The position numbers and the translations under genes were made by a program. 64,000 bases of DNA, taken from the NCBI RefSeq assembly GCF_000821305.1, contig NZ_CCXK01000014.1, forward strand, positions 124,001 through 188,000, written 5' to 3'. The notes under the pieces were generated by a model that had not been told where the DNA came from, made no database searches, and was given only the letters and a program-made list of their open reading frames with translations. Below are positions 41,201-48,960 of the stretch, piece after piece; position 1 is the first letter of the stretch; the number at the start of each line of letters is the position of its first letter. Source of the DNA: Clostridium culturomicium. GTDB lineage: Bacteria > Bacillota > Clostridia > Clostridiales > Clostridiaceae.

Positions 41201-43478
41201 TAACCATTATATCCTTAGTACTCTTAGGTGCAACTGTAACTGTGTCTGAATTAAAGCTGATTGGGAATTCACCAGTTGTAGCATCAACTATATTATCTGC
41301 TTCTAATAAAGTATTTCCCTGATATGCTATATCTGTTTGAACTGTTCCACCTAAGTTATAAGTTAATTCCTTATCTCCAAAGTTTTCAACAGTTATTGTA
41401 AATGTCGCAATATCTCCATTAATCTCTTTTAGATTAACCTTTGATATTCCTGTTGAGGTATCTGTAACAATTGCATTAGTTTCAGTAGCTCCTGCAAGAT
41501 TCATTACTCCAGCACCCTGTCTTCTAGGAGATGTGTAATTACTTCCATCTTGATTTAACCCCTTATCAACATGAGGAAGAGCTGTGCTCATTAAAATATT
41601 TTTAGCCATTTGAACTCGTTCTTCGCCAGTTAAATCAAATAATTTATCCACTCTTTGAAGTACTAAAGCTGAACCTCCAGCAACATTGGGAGATGCCATT
41701 GAAGTTCCACTCATATTTCTATATCCGTTATTTTGTGCTAATGACCAAACATTTCCTCCAACACCTGTAATCTCTGGTTTAAATTCTAAATCCGGAGTTG
41801 TTCCCCAAGAAGATGAATCTGCCATTTTACCAGCATTTGGGTTATGAGCTGAAGTTGCATTACCATTAAAGGAAACTGTAAATCCATCTACTTTTAGATT
41901 TTCTTGAATTAAAACTCCACCGGAATGTCCCATAAATATTGCAGGTATCTTACATCCTTCTGGATATGCCATATTTAATAGAGCATCACCATTTGCAGCA
42001 TTATTATATACTATAACTGCAATAGCTCCTGCTTTCTCTGCATTAGCTATCTTAGTTGCAAAATCATAGGTTCCTCTTTCAATTAATGCAACATTGCCCT
42101 TAACTGCTGCTGGGAAATGCTCTGGAAGTCCACCTAGACCACAATCTACAGCCTTTAATTGTTGGCCCTTCAATACAGTTAAAATATCTTCCCCTGCAGT
42201 TGTATATGGATAGATTTTCTCTTCTCCATTCACAGTAAACTCTATACCATCTCCAGTTGTAATATTATTTTCTATAGATGCAACTTGTATTGACTTAGTT
42301 GCAAGTCCTGGAGAACCAACCACTCCATAATCAGGGTTCTGAGCATATGGGGTCTTAAGTCCATATCCAAAAGTACCAGAGTTACCTGATGAAATAGCTA
42401 CTACAACGCCATTGTCAACAGCTCTATTAACAGCCATTTGCTCTGGATCATTATCATCCACAAATGATGCAGTTGAGCCTAAGCTCATATTGATAACATC
42501 TGCTCCAAGAATAACAGAGTCATCAATAGCTTTAATAATTACATCACCAAAAGTAGATGACATTGCTGGGTTGTTCCCAAATACTTTCATTGCTAAGATT
42601 TGTGCTTCTGGTGCAGTCCCCTTAATTCCACCATCTTTAACATCCCCATTAGCTCCAGCTATACCTGCAACGTGCATTCCATGCTCACTTGCATCAGGCC
42701 CAATATCAAGAATTTGATTATTTTCATCCATGTAGTTGTATCCATAAGGAACCTTTTCTGTATAATATTTTCCTGGCAAAGATTTTTCTGAAACAACGCC
42801 CTCAACCTCAGCCTTATCTAACTCAGCCTTGCTTCCATCAGTAAGGACCATATCCTTATGTGATGGGTCAACACCAGTATCAATAATTGATATAACTGTC
42901 CCCTCTCCTGTATAACCATTTGCCCAAGCTACTGGAGTTTCTGTAATATCCCCACTGTTATTCATATCTGGTTCTGGTCTTTCATACTCATTAGCAATAG
43001 TAACAGACTTAACACCTGAAATAGCTTCTAACTCTTTAGCTCCTCCTAAAGTAGTACTAATACTAAATCCATTAGTTACATTTGTAAATGAATTGATTAT
43101 GTCAAATTTAATACCCTTAGATTTAATTTTACTTTGAATTGATGATTGTTCTTTTAAAATAGATTTCTGTAAACTTTTAACTTCTGATTTACTTATTTCA
43201 GAAACATTTACACCTCTAACTGTAGCCTTTTCAATTACAGCATCACCTTCTAATTCAACAATTACTCTTACCTTGTCTGAGTCTTTTAATCCTTGCAAGC
43301 TACTCTCTTCAGCTAATTGGCTATCTAGAACCATCTCTCTCTCTTTTTGCTCTTGAAGTGCTTGTCTAAATTTATCTAGCGCCGTAGCTGTATTAGAGTC
43401 CTCTGCAAATGCTGATGCAGTAGTTCCTGTTACTATTGAAAGAGCAATTCCAATAGCCATAACCTTTTTTAGATTCAT
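38235..43478 (-). CDS. LPXTG cell-wall-anchored subtilase (S8, lactocepin/C5a-peptidase-like)
   Basis: 1747 residues. Signal peptide at 1-25; inhibitor-I9-like propeptide about 65-165; S8 catalytic domain with Asp200 (IIDTGVDPSH), His266 (EHGMHVAGIAG, where Met replaces the usual Thr), Asn366 (SSGNSG) and Ser593 (MSGTSMASPNVAGG). A PA domain is inserted at about 430-545, followed by an Fn3-like domain and bacterial Ig-like repeats. Six tandem modules of about 75 residues (D-x-T-A-P...IEYSLD...W...YTEPVK...VRAVDAAGNVSE) lead to the sortase motif LPQTG, a membrane helix and KKRNRK. It should be exported, anchored to peptidoglycan and degrade extracellular proteins. RBS AGGGGGG. Confidence 0.93.
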   Translation of the reverse strand: MNLKKVMAIGIALSIVTGTTASAFAEDSNTATALDKFRQALQEQKEREMVLDSQLAEESSLQGLKDSDKVRVIVELEGDAVIEKATVRGVNVSEISKSEVKSLQKSILKEQSSIQSKIKSKGIKFDIINSFTNVTNGFSISTTLGGAKELEAISGVKSVTIANEYERPEPDMNNSGDITETPVAWANGYTGEGTVISIIDTGVDPSHKDMVLTDGSKAELDKAEVEGVVSEKSLPGKYYTEKVPYGYNYMDENNQILDIGPDASEHGMHVAGIAGANGDVKDGGIKGTAPEAQILAMKVFGNNPAMSSTFGDVIIKAIDDSVILGADVINMSLGSTASFVDDNDPEQMAVNRAVDNGVVVAISSGNSGTFGYGLKTPYAQNPDYGVVGSPGLATKSIQVASIENNITTGDGIEFTVNGEEKIYPYTTAGEDILTVLKGQQLKAVDCGLGGLPEHFPAAVKGNVALIERGTYDFATKIANAEKAGAIAVIVYNNAANGDALLNMAYPEGCKIPAIFMGHSGGVLIQENLKVDGFTVSFNGNATSAHNPNAGKMADSSSWGTTPDLEFKPEITGVGGNVWSLAQNNGYRNMSGTSMASPNVAGGSALVLQRVDKLFDLTGEERVQMAKNILMSTALPHVDKGLNQDGSNYTSPRRQGAGVMNLAGATETNAIVTDTSTGISKVNLKEINGDIATFTITVENFGDKELTYNLGGTVQTDIAYQGNTLLEADNIVDATTGEFPISFNSDTVTVAPKSTKDIMVRVDLSNAVSAIWEKPISELFVNGGYVEGFVTLTSVDDSVPELSIPYVGFKGEWDKAPIIDASIYDKDRKSYYGYTAMMTPTDEEGTVSYMGLPYGATSTAQANGNFIDISPDGDGYNDSVLPMLSYLRNSKEVIVEILNSEGKVIRTLDKIENARKHYYNGGKNVRSFLNDAQWDGTINGKIVEDGTYTYRIKAKVDYKDADWQNFDYKINVDLTAPELKNTSVDTNKKTLTMVGTDNFEGHVYAYLLSTPLGVYISPTGVFDISKELDAGYTVKNFEAGVSDYAQNMSVYDLGLPIGAVPGDKDAPVVKLTSPEFFGNYDSNTVNFAGTVTDKSAVELVKINGEEVPLTYNKKTGAYDFSINLNIENGYHSVKVYSKDAAGNELEFAHKLFVDAEPPVLNLEDIPAQTTEGAVFINGTATDNFPDLKIFVNGNLVEKIVGEWEYFDQQKPASYTFDNYEVPLVDGENTINVEIVDAMGHKAAKIITVNKVEDVVDTTAPAAPTVTRDGDKIVITAVDPADAARIEYSYDQETWEVYTEPIQAKEGSTIYAVAIDAANNRSEATPYIIEDLTPPAKPVANLVDGLVVAEAADEDTSYIEYSLDGNGWARYTEGLQIAEGQTVYFRAVDGVGHVSEEVEEFTMPDTTAPSAPYVYEKDGVVTVVATDKDTAKLEYSFDKETWNEYTEPVKGEPETVVYVRAVDAAGNPSEIVEVEIPKLIIPDTTAPLSPKVTIEDGILTIEASDDDTAKIEYSLNGKEWIAYTEAVKVADNDLIHVRAIDAAGNISEVKVYKVPATVDPNAPEKPVAPTVTEKDGVVTVTAADEVTDKLEYSLDGKTWVPYTEPVKVDEKVTIEVRAINVEGDKASISDVVKYTVPDRTAPKAPKMSANKNMVTITAQDEDVVKIEYSLDKETWTEYKDPVKLAAKKTMYARAIDGAGNVSEISKLTMPSSGNTLPQTGGMVGTGLMGLGGVVAAAFGVLMLKKRNRK

Positions 43479-43826
43479 TCTATTCCCCCCTAATCTTAAT
43501 TAATAAAATGCATTACATTTATTACCATTTTATTAATGTTATATTAACTATGTTTCAAAGATTTTTCAATAAAAAATATCTGTCATAAAATATTATATTT
43601 TTACATATACTTTATCCATTTTCAGCATATGATTTATTTTGCAAAATCAGTTCTTTGTAAAACGTATACTCTATCAAAATAGTCAAAAATCGCCACTTCA
43701 ACATGTCATAATAAAGCACAAAAAACCTTTTATAAAATAACAAAAATTTCAATATTACCTATACCTACTTATGTCATCATGCTATCTATGGTATGTTGGT
43801 ATAAGACCTATTAAAACTTAAAATTA
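43479..43826. other. AT-rich intergenic space upstream of the protease gene
   Basis: About 350 bases between the divergent subtilase gene and the hisS leader. It should hold the protease promoter. I see no ORF, strong hairpin or repeat copy in it. Confidence 0.5.
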
Positions 43827-43855
43827 TTGACAGATATTTTAGAAAGTGATAGATT
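43827..43855 (+). promoter_or_regulatory. promoter of the hisS leader transcript
   Basis: TTGACA (43827-43832), 17-base spacer, TAGATT (43850-43855). The start near 43862 coincides with the beginning of a repeat copy, so that the repeat would lie in the 5' end of the RNA. Confidence 0.7.
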
Positions 43856-43864
43856 ATTTATTAA

Positions 43865-43937
43865 GGAAACTCCTTTTCATGTTCATTCTAAGGAGTAAGT
43901 TCGCGTAAACCAAATCGAAGATTTGGATGTTCACTTA
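43865..43937 (+). repeat. dispersed two-stem repeat, copy 7
   Basis: GGAAACTCCTTTTCAT...TAAGGAGTAAGTTCGCGTAAA, then CCAAATCGAAGATTTGG and GTTCACTTA. It is followed one base later by the AGGAG ribosome binding site of the His leader peptide. Confidence 0.88.
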
Positions 43938-43952
43938 TAGGAGATGATTATA

Positions 43953-44009
43953 ATGATAACTTCAATAAACGAATTACATATTCATCATCATAGATTAACG
44001 GCCTTATAA
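43953..44009 (+). CDS. histidine leader peptide of the hisS attenuator
   Basis: 18 codons: MITSINELHIHHHRLTAL, then TAA. Codons 9-13 read His-Ile-His-His-His, four His in five codons. AGGAGATGATTATA gives a proper ribosome binding site. The stop codon (44007-44009) lies immediately before the first attenuator segment. This is the architecture of leader peptides that measure charged tRNA-His; the product itself has no other role. Confidence 0.88.
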   Translation: MITSINELHIHHHRLTAL

Positions 44010-44010
44010 T

Positions 44011-44120
44011 TATGGTTTAAAAATGAAACCATAGATATAGGCCTATTTGCATGTGGCAAGGTATCTATGGAGATTATAGAAGTTTAAATCTCTAAGGATA
44101 TCAGTCTTTAGAGATTTTTT
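44011..44120 (+). promoter_or_regulatory. five-segment transcription attenuator controlling hisS
   Basis: Alternating pairings are exact. A 44011-44018 TATGGTTT pairs with B 44026-44033 AAACCATA. B 44029-44037 CCATAGATA pairs with C 44062-44070 TATCTATGG. C 44068-44075 TGGAGATT pairs with D 44087-44094 AATCTCTA. D 44086-44095 AAATCTCTAA pairs with E 44108-44117 TTAGAGATTT, followed by TTTTTT, as the terminator. A ribosome at the stop codon hides A, B:C forms and the terminator folds. A ribosome stalled at the His codons leaves A:B and hence C:D, the antiterminator. hisS would rise when charged tRNA-His is scarce. Confidence 0.88.
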
Positions 44121-44183
44121 ATTTTTACATACAAATTTCAAACATAGCTTAATTAAGTATAATTTGCTCCTTGCAATAAATAA

Positions 44184-44255
44184 GGAAACTCCTTTTTATT
44201 TCATTTAAGTGAGTAAGTACGTGTTATACAAATCATAGATTTGAACACTCACTTA
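44184..44255 (+). repeat. dispersed two-stem repeat, copy 8
   Basis: GGAAACTCCTTTTTATTTC...TAAGTGAGTAAGTACGTG, then CAAATCATAGATTTG and CACTCACTTA. It sits between the attenuator and the hisS ribosome binding site. Confidence 0.85.
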
Positions 44256-44313
44256 CGGTAAGGATTTTCAAATAATACAGCTTCTATTACTAATAGGAAG
44301 AGGAGAGATAAAC

Positions 44314-45630
44314 ATGAGTATAAAAATTACTAAACCTAGCATACTGCCTGGATTTATGGAGCTTACTCCAAAGGAGCAGGTAGCCTTCAATCACGTTTCT
44401 GATGTTATTAGAAGAAACTATGAATCCTTTGGATTTCTACCTATAGACACTCCAATTATAGAAAAAAGTGAAGTTTTACTAGCTAAAACTGGTGGCGATA
44501 CTGAAAAGCAGATCTATACTTTAACTAAAGGAAGCACTGACATGGCTTTAAGATTTGACCTTACAGTGCCGTTAGCTCGTTATGTTTCTCAACACATGGA
44601 AGAGTTAGCTTTCCCATTTAAGAGATATCAAATAGGTAAGGTTTATAGAGGTGAAAGAAACCAAAGAGGTCGTTTTAGAGAATTCTATCAATGCGACGTT
44701 GACGTAATTGGAAATGGTTCTTTAAGCATAGTTAACGATGCTCAAATTCCAAGCATCATCTACAAAATCTTTAAAGAATTAGGTTTTGAAAACTTTAAAA
44801 TAAGATTAAACAACAGAAAAATATTAGATGGATTCTTAAGAAGCTTAAATATCGAAAGCTACATAGAGGTTCTTAGAATCGTTGATAAAATTGAAAAAAT
44901 CGGTGAGGAGAAAGTTAGGGAAGAGCTAAAAGAATATATTTCTTCTGAGGAAGCAATGGATTCTCTAATAAGCTTTATAACAACTACAGGAAGCAACGAT
45001 GAAAAAATCGAGATGCTTAAAAACTTAGGTGTTACTCATGAAAAATTTGTTGAAGGTGTAGAAGAGCTTGAAACAGTAAATAAGTATATTAAAGTTCTTG
45101 GAGTTCCTGATAAAAACTACATCATCGACTTTAAAATTACAAGAGGCTTAGATTACTATACTGGAACAGTTTATGAAACTTTCCTTGATGATTATCCAGA
45201 GTTTGGTTCTGTTTGTTCAGGTGGAAGATATGACAACTTAGCACAATACTATACTGAAAAGAAACTTCCTGGAGTTGGTATCTCAATAGGATTAACAAGA
45301 TTATTCTGGAGCTTCATGGAAAGCAACATAATAGACTTAAACAAAAATTCTGTTATGGACGCAATGGTTATACCTATGGATGAAGACTTTGAATATGGTA
45401 TTGAGATTTGCAGTAAGCTTAGAGAAGCCGGACTTAAGGTTGATATATATGTTGAAGGCGGCAAATTCCCTAAGAAAATGAAATATGCTAATAAGCTTTC
45501 TGTTCCAAATGTTATCATTATAGGTGAAACTGAAAAATCAGAAAATAAAATATTAGTTAAAAACATGGTTACTGGAGATCAAACATTAGTTACCATTGAA
45601 GAAGGAATAGATATATTAACTAATAAATAG
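44314..45630 (+). CDS. hisS: histidyl-tRNA synthetase
   Basis: 438 residues, class II aminoacyl-tRNA synthetase. Motif 2 is YRGERNQRGRFREFYQCDVDVIG, the His-specific motif is RGLDYYTGTVYE, SGGRYDNL and GVGISIGLTRLF (motif 3) follow, and the C-terminal alpha/beta domain (DAMVIPMDEDFEYGIEICSKLREAG) is the anticodon-binding domain. Presence of this domain and the full catalytic motifs argues for HisS rather than the regulatory paralogue HisZ. Start after GAAGAGGAGAGATAAAC. It is preceded by the His leader and attenuator and followed by a large terminator hairpin. Confidence 0.9.
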   Translation: MSIKITKPSILPGFMELTPKEQVAFNHVSDVIRRNYESFGFLPIDTPIIEKSEVLLAKTGGDTEKQIYTLTKGSTDMALRFDLTVPLARYVSQHMEELAFPFKRYQIGKVYRGERNQRGRFREFYQCDVDVIGNGSLSIVNDAQIPSIIYKIFKELGFENFKIRLNNRKILDGFLRSLNIESYIEVLRIVDKIEKIGEEKVREELKEYISSEEAMDSLISFITTTGSNDEKIEMLKNLGVTHEKFVEGVEELETVNKYIKVLGVPDKNYIIDFKITRGLDYYTGTVYETFLDDYPEFGSVCSGGRYDNLAQYYTEKKLPGVGISIGLTRLFWSFMESNIIDLNKNSVMDAMVIPMDEDFEYGIEICSKLREAGLKVDIYVEGGKFPKKMKYANKLSVPNVIIIGETEKSENKILVKNMVTGDQTLVTIEEGIDILTNK

Positions 45631-45687
45631 AATATATTAAAATTAAATAAATAAGCTTTTTTCTTTATCGCCGGATAAGGAAATTAT

Positions 45688-45750
45688 AAAAGCGTTCGGA
45701 TTTCATACTATAGGCCTTTGAAGGTATGAAATATCCGGACGCTTTTTATT
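45688..45750 (+). terminator. large terminator hairpin between hisS and the MATE gene
   Basis: AGCGTTCGGATTTCATAC (45691-45708) pairs with GTATGAAA-ta-TCCGGACGCT (45724-45743), one G-U, then TTTTTATTTTT. It ends 19 bases before the MATE start, so it may also act on that gene by attenuation; no separate promoter is visible behind it. Confidence 0.85.
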
Positions 45751-45768
45751 TTTGGGAGGGAAATAGTA

Positions 45769-47082
45769 ATGAAACAAAATAATATCTTTTATACTTTTAT
45801 GAAATATTCATCATTAAACGTATTAGGAATGATAGGACTTTCCTGCTATATTCTAGCTGATACGTTTTTTGTTGCAAGGGGTTTGGGGGTTAATGGTTTA
45901 ACTTCCTTAAATCTTGCTATTCCAATATACAGTTTTATTCATGGACTTGGTTTAATGATCGGTATGGGCGGTTCAACACGTTACTCTATATCTAAATCAA
46001 CTCATAGGAAAAATAGTTCATCAGCAATCTTCACTCAAGCTCTTCAATTTACCATAATCCTCTCACTAACCTTATTGGTCATTGGATTATTTTTTTCAAA
46101 TGATATTGCAAGATTACTTGGTTCTAGTGATGCTACGCACACAATGACAAATACATATTTAAAGACTATTTTATTATTTTCACCTATGTTTATGCTAAAC
46201 AATCTTTTTATTTGCTTTGTCCGTAATGATAACAATCCAAAGCTTTCTATGTATGCGATGCTTATTGGCAGTTTTTCAAATGTTATACTTGATTATATTC
46301 TTATATTCCCTTTGAATATGGGAATATTTGGTGCTGTTTTAGCTACATCAATTGCTCCAATGATCAGCTTGATGGTTTTATCTCTTCATTTTCTTAAGAA
46401 GAAAAACTCATTTGTATATATAAAATCTAGGCTTAATATTGAATCTATTAAAGATATATTTATTCTAGGTATCTCTGCTTTAATCACTGAGGTTTCATCT
46501 GGTATTGTTATGATTATTTTTAATAGCATTATATTAAGTCTTCTAGGAAATGTTGGGGTAGCTGCTTACGGTATCCTTGCTAATATTGCGCTTGTTATAA
46601 CATCAATATTTACTGGTATTTCTCAAGGTGTCCAACCAATCCTAAGCCAAAACTATGGAACCTCAAATAAGAATAACGTTAGAAAAATCTACTCCTATGG
46701 AATTATAACTGCATTAATCTGTGCTCTTATTACCTATATCATAATATTTACTTTTTCTAAGCCAATTGTATCTATATTTAATGGAGAACACAATGTAGCC
46801 TTAGAAGGGATTGCAATAAGAGGGATGCATATATATTTTACTGCATTCTTCTTTACAGGTGTAAATATTGTTACTTCAATCTACTTCAGCTCTATAGATA
46901 ATCCCAAACTCTCCTTTATAATCTCTATACTTCGTGGGCTTATCTTAATTATACCAATAACCTTATTATTAGCTTCACTTCTAGGAATAAATGGAGTATG
47001 GCTATCATTACCGATAACTGAATTTATCGTTTCATTAATTATCTTGTACATGTTTTATTCTCTGCCCCATAAAAATAAATAA
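45769..47082 (+). CDS. MATE-family efflux transporter
   Basis: 437 residues with twelve predicted helices in two similar halves. Characteristic segments are SLNVLGMIGLSCYILADTFFVARGLGVNGLTSLNLAIPIYSF near the N-terminus, GMGGSTRYSI, NPKLSMYAMLIGSFSNVILDYILIFPLNMGIFGAV and GISQGVQPILSQNYG. Exports cationic drugs or metabolites in exchange for Na+ or H+. It is a second MATE type, different from the one at 50819. GGGAGGG precedes the ATG, close behind the large hairpin. Confidence 0.9.
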   Translation: MKQNNIFYTFMKYSSLNVLGMIGLSCYILADTFFVARGLGVNGLTSLNLAIPIYSFIHGLGLMIGMGGSTRYSISKSTHRKNSSSAIFTQALQFTIILSLTLLVIGLFFSNDIARLLGSSDATHTMTNTYLKTILLFSPMFMLNNLFICFVRNDNNPKLSMYAMLIGSFSNVILDYILIFPLNMGIFGAVLATSIAPMISLMVLSLHFLKKKNSFVYIKSRLNIESIKDIFILGISALITEVSSGIVMIIFNSIILSLLGNVGVAAYGILANIALVITSIFTGISQGVQPILSQNYGTSNKNNVRKIYSYGIITALICALITYIIIFTFSKPIVSIFNGEHNVALEGIAIRGMHIYFTAFFFTGVNIVTSIYFSSIDNPKLSFIISILRGLILIIPITLLLASLLGINGVWLSLPITEFIVSLIILYMFYSLPHKNK

Positions 47083-47084
47083 GG

Positions 47085-47112
47085 AAAAAGCTCCAATAAA
47101 ATGGAGCTTTTT
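47085..47112. terminator. bidirectional terminator between MATE and bioD
   Basis: AAAAAGCTCCA / TGGAGCTTTTT with a 6-base loop, flanked by A-run and T-run; ends both convergent units. Confidence 0.9.
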
Positions 47113-47133
47113 TATACAAATTATATCAAAATT

Positions 47134-47817
47134 TTATTCTTCAATAAGGCCTCTCAGCTCCTCATCAAATATCTCTAAATCACCATTCTTCTTACAAACA
47201 TAAACAGGTATCTTTGTAAAGTCACCTATAACCTCAAAATTATCCCTATGAATTAAATTCTCTGCATCATAATTATTTAGAATAATTCCTTTTACACCAA
47301 TGTTAAGCATTTTAGCATACTCTACTGTGAGCATAGTTGAATTAATTGTTCCTAATCCTGCATCTGCCACAATAATTATATCAAATCCTAAAAATTTAAT
47401 TATGTCTGTGAGCATTATTCTTTCATGCATTAAAGAAATTGGACAGATTATTCCACCACTTCCTTCAGCCAAAATAAAATCAAATTTCTTACGGTGATTT
47501 TCATAGTGTTCAGATATATCTTTCATAGATATACTTATATCTTCTAGCTTTGCTGACAAATGCGGTGAAGCAGGTTCCTTTAAAATGTATGTAACTGCTT
47601 CATTTGGATTTCCCTTAAGCTCAGCTTTATTATATACATGTTGTGCATCTCCAGCTATAAGTTCTCCACCAGCTTCATCTATTTCTGCTCCACTTAAAGC
47701 AGCTTTATAATATCCAGCTTTTATACCAAGACTTCTTATTTTTTTTAACAGTTGTCCACTTATATAAGTTTTTCCTACATCTGTCCCTGTTGCAGTAATA
47801 AAAATTCCACTACTCAT
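47134..47817 (-). CDS. bioD: dethiobiotin synthetase
   Basis: 227 residues. The P-loop GIFITATGTDVGKTYISGQLL at the N-terminus is the BioD signature. YYKAALSGA and ILAEGSGGIICPI follow, then the base-binding ILNNYDAEN. Forms the ureido ring of dethiobiotin from 7,8-diaminopelargonate, CO2 and ATP. It overlaps bioB by eight bases and has only a weak ribosome binding site, consistent with translational coupling. bioA and bioF are absent here, so the cell may use an imported precursor or a distant bio locus. Confidence 0.93.
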   Translation of the reverse strand: MSSGIFITATGTDVGKTYISGQLLKKIRSLGIKAGYYKAALSGAEIDEAGGELIAGDAQHVYNKAELKGNPNEAVTYILKEPASPHLSAKLEDISISMKDISEHYENHRKKFDFILAEGSGGIICPISLMHERIMLTDIIKFLGFDIIIVADAGLGTINSTMLTVEYAKMLNIGVKGIILNNYDAENLIHRDNFEVIGDFTKIPVYVCKKNGDLEIFDEELRGLIEE

Positions 47818-48772
47818 TTTCTTTCACACTATAGCCTAGTTCTTTAACCATAGCTATATCCTCCGCAGTAGAAATTCCTGCCGTTGTCAATAAGTCTCCT
47901 GATATTGCTGAATTTGCTCCACTCATAAAAGCTCTTCTTCCTTTATCTCCTAAGAGAGCTCGCCCACCTGCTAAACGGATAAATTTATCTGGCATAATAA
48001 ATCTATAGATAGCTATTGTCCTTACTATTTCATCATAAGTTAGTGATTCATTCCCCCGCATTGGTGTTCCTTCTATAGGGTTTAGAATATTTACTGGAAC
48101 TGAATCAACTTCTAAGTCCCTTAATTCAAAAGCCATCTCTATTCTGTGATGCATATTTTCTCCTAATCCAAATATACCTCCACTGCAGACCTCTAAGCCA
48201 GCTTCTTTGGCATCCTTTATAGTTTGTACCTTCTCATCATAACTGTGAGTAGTACAAATATTTTCAAAGAAACTTCTAGCTGTTTCTAAATTATTATGAT
48301 AACGAGTTACCCCTGATTCCTTCAGCTCTCTTAATTGATTTAAAGATAAAAGTCCATGAGAGCCACATAATTCTATAGAACAAGCCTTAGAAATCTCTTT
48401 ATTTATTTCGCAAACTTTTTTTAACTCAAAATCTGATAGCCTCTTTCCTGAGGTAACGATAGAAAACCTATGTACTCCATCCTTAAAATTTGATACTGCA
48501 TTTTTTACTACCTTCTCTGGGGCAAGCAATGGATAAACTTCTACATTTGTATTAAAATGTGCTGATTGAGCACAATATTTACAATCCTCTGAGCATCGTC
48601 CACTCTTACCATTTATAATGGTGCACATATGAAACTCTGATGTACATAGCTTTCTCCTAATTTCTTCAGCTCCTTCACATAACTCATCTAAGGGAACATT
48701 AATTAACTCTTCTGCCTCTTCTCTTGAGATATACTCACCCTTTAAAATCTTTTCCTTTAATTGCTTTACCAT
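47810..48772 (-). CDS. bioB: biotin synthase
   Basis: 320 residues, radical SAM. The cluster motif CSEDCKYCAQSAH (CxxxCxxC) binds the [4Fe-4S]; downstream Cys and Arg residues in CSIELCGSHG, ICTTHSYDEKVQTI and IRLAGGR serve the second cluster. Inserts sulfur into dethiobiotin. AGGAGGATTGTTCA precedes the ATG. A BirA-type operator lies about 80-110 bases upstream. Biotin links this pair to the biotin-dependent sodium pump subunits at 3176-4443. Confidence 0.95.
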   Translation of the reverse strand: MVKQLKEKILKGEYISREEAEELINVPLDELCEGAEEIRRKLCTSEFHMCTIINGKSGRCSEDCKYCAQSAHFNTNVEVYPLLAPEKVVKNAVSNFKDGVHRFSIVTSGKRLSDFELKKVCEINKEISKACSIELCGSHGLLSLNQLRELKESGVTRYHNNLETARSFFENICTTHSYDEKVQTIKDAKEAGLEVCSGGIFGLGENMHHRIEMAFELRDLEVDSVPVNILNPIEGTPMRGNESLTYDEIVRTIAIYRFIMPDKFIRLAGGRALLGDKGRRAFMSGANSAISGDLLTTAGISTAEDIAMVKELGYSVKENE

Positions 48773-48853
48773 TGAACAATCCTCCTGAATATTAGCTCGT
48801 TTATGTATATGCCAACCTTAAACATATTTTAAATTTATCATTCAACTTCCACA

Positions 48854-48885
48854 TTGTCAACTAATTTTATTATATCGGTTTACAA
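48854..48885. promoter_or_regulatory. BirA-type biotin operator of bioBD
   Basis: TTGTCAAC (48854-48861), 16 bases, GTTTACAA (48878-48885): inverted half sites of the form recognised by BirA repressors (TTGTTAAC-N14-16-GTTAACAA). On the minus strand TTGTAAAC could double as a -35-like element for bioB. Confidence 0.8.
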
Positions 48886-48907
48886 TTTATCAATTTCTTT
48901 AATCTAA

Positions 48908-48938
48908 TAAAAAAAGAACTCCCCGTTAAGAGAGTTCT
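48908..48938 (-). terminator. terminator of the Gfo/Idh/MocA gene
   Basis: Minus strand AGAACTC / GAGTTCT (7 bp) followed by TTTTTTTATT, 23 bases past the stop at 48961. Confidence 0.8.
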
Positions 48939-48960
48939 CATTATCATTGTAAATTCTAAT

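Noticed and set aside
43940..44313. T-box riboswitch upstream of hisS
   Set aside because: No T-box consensus (AGGGUGGNACCGCG) or long stem I is present; the His-codon ORF and alternating stems explain the region better.
44314..45630. HisZ (regulatory subunit of ATP phosphoribosyltransferase) instead of HisS
   Set aside because: A complete anticodon-binding domain and catalytic motifs are present, and no other his gene is adjacent.
48773..48960. Riboswitch upstream of bioB
   Set aside because: The region is short and unstructured apart from the BirA-type operator and a neighbour's terminator.
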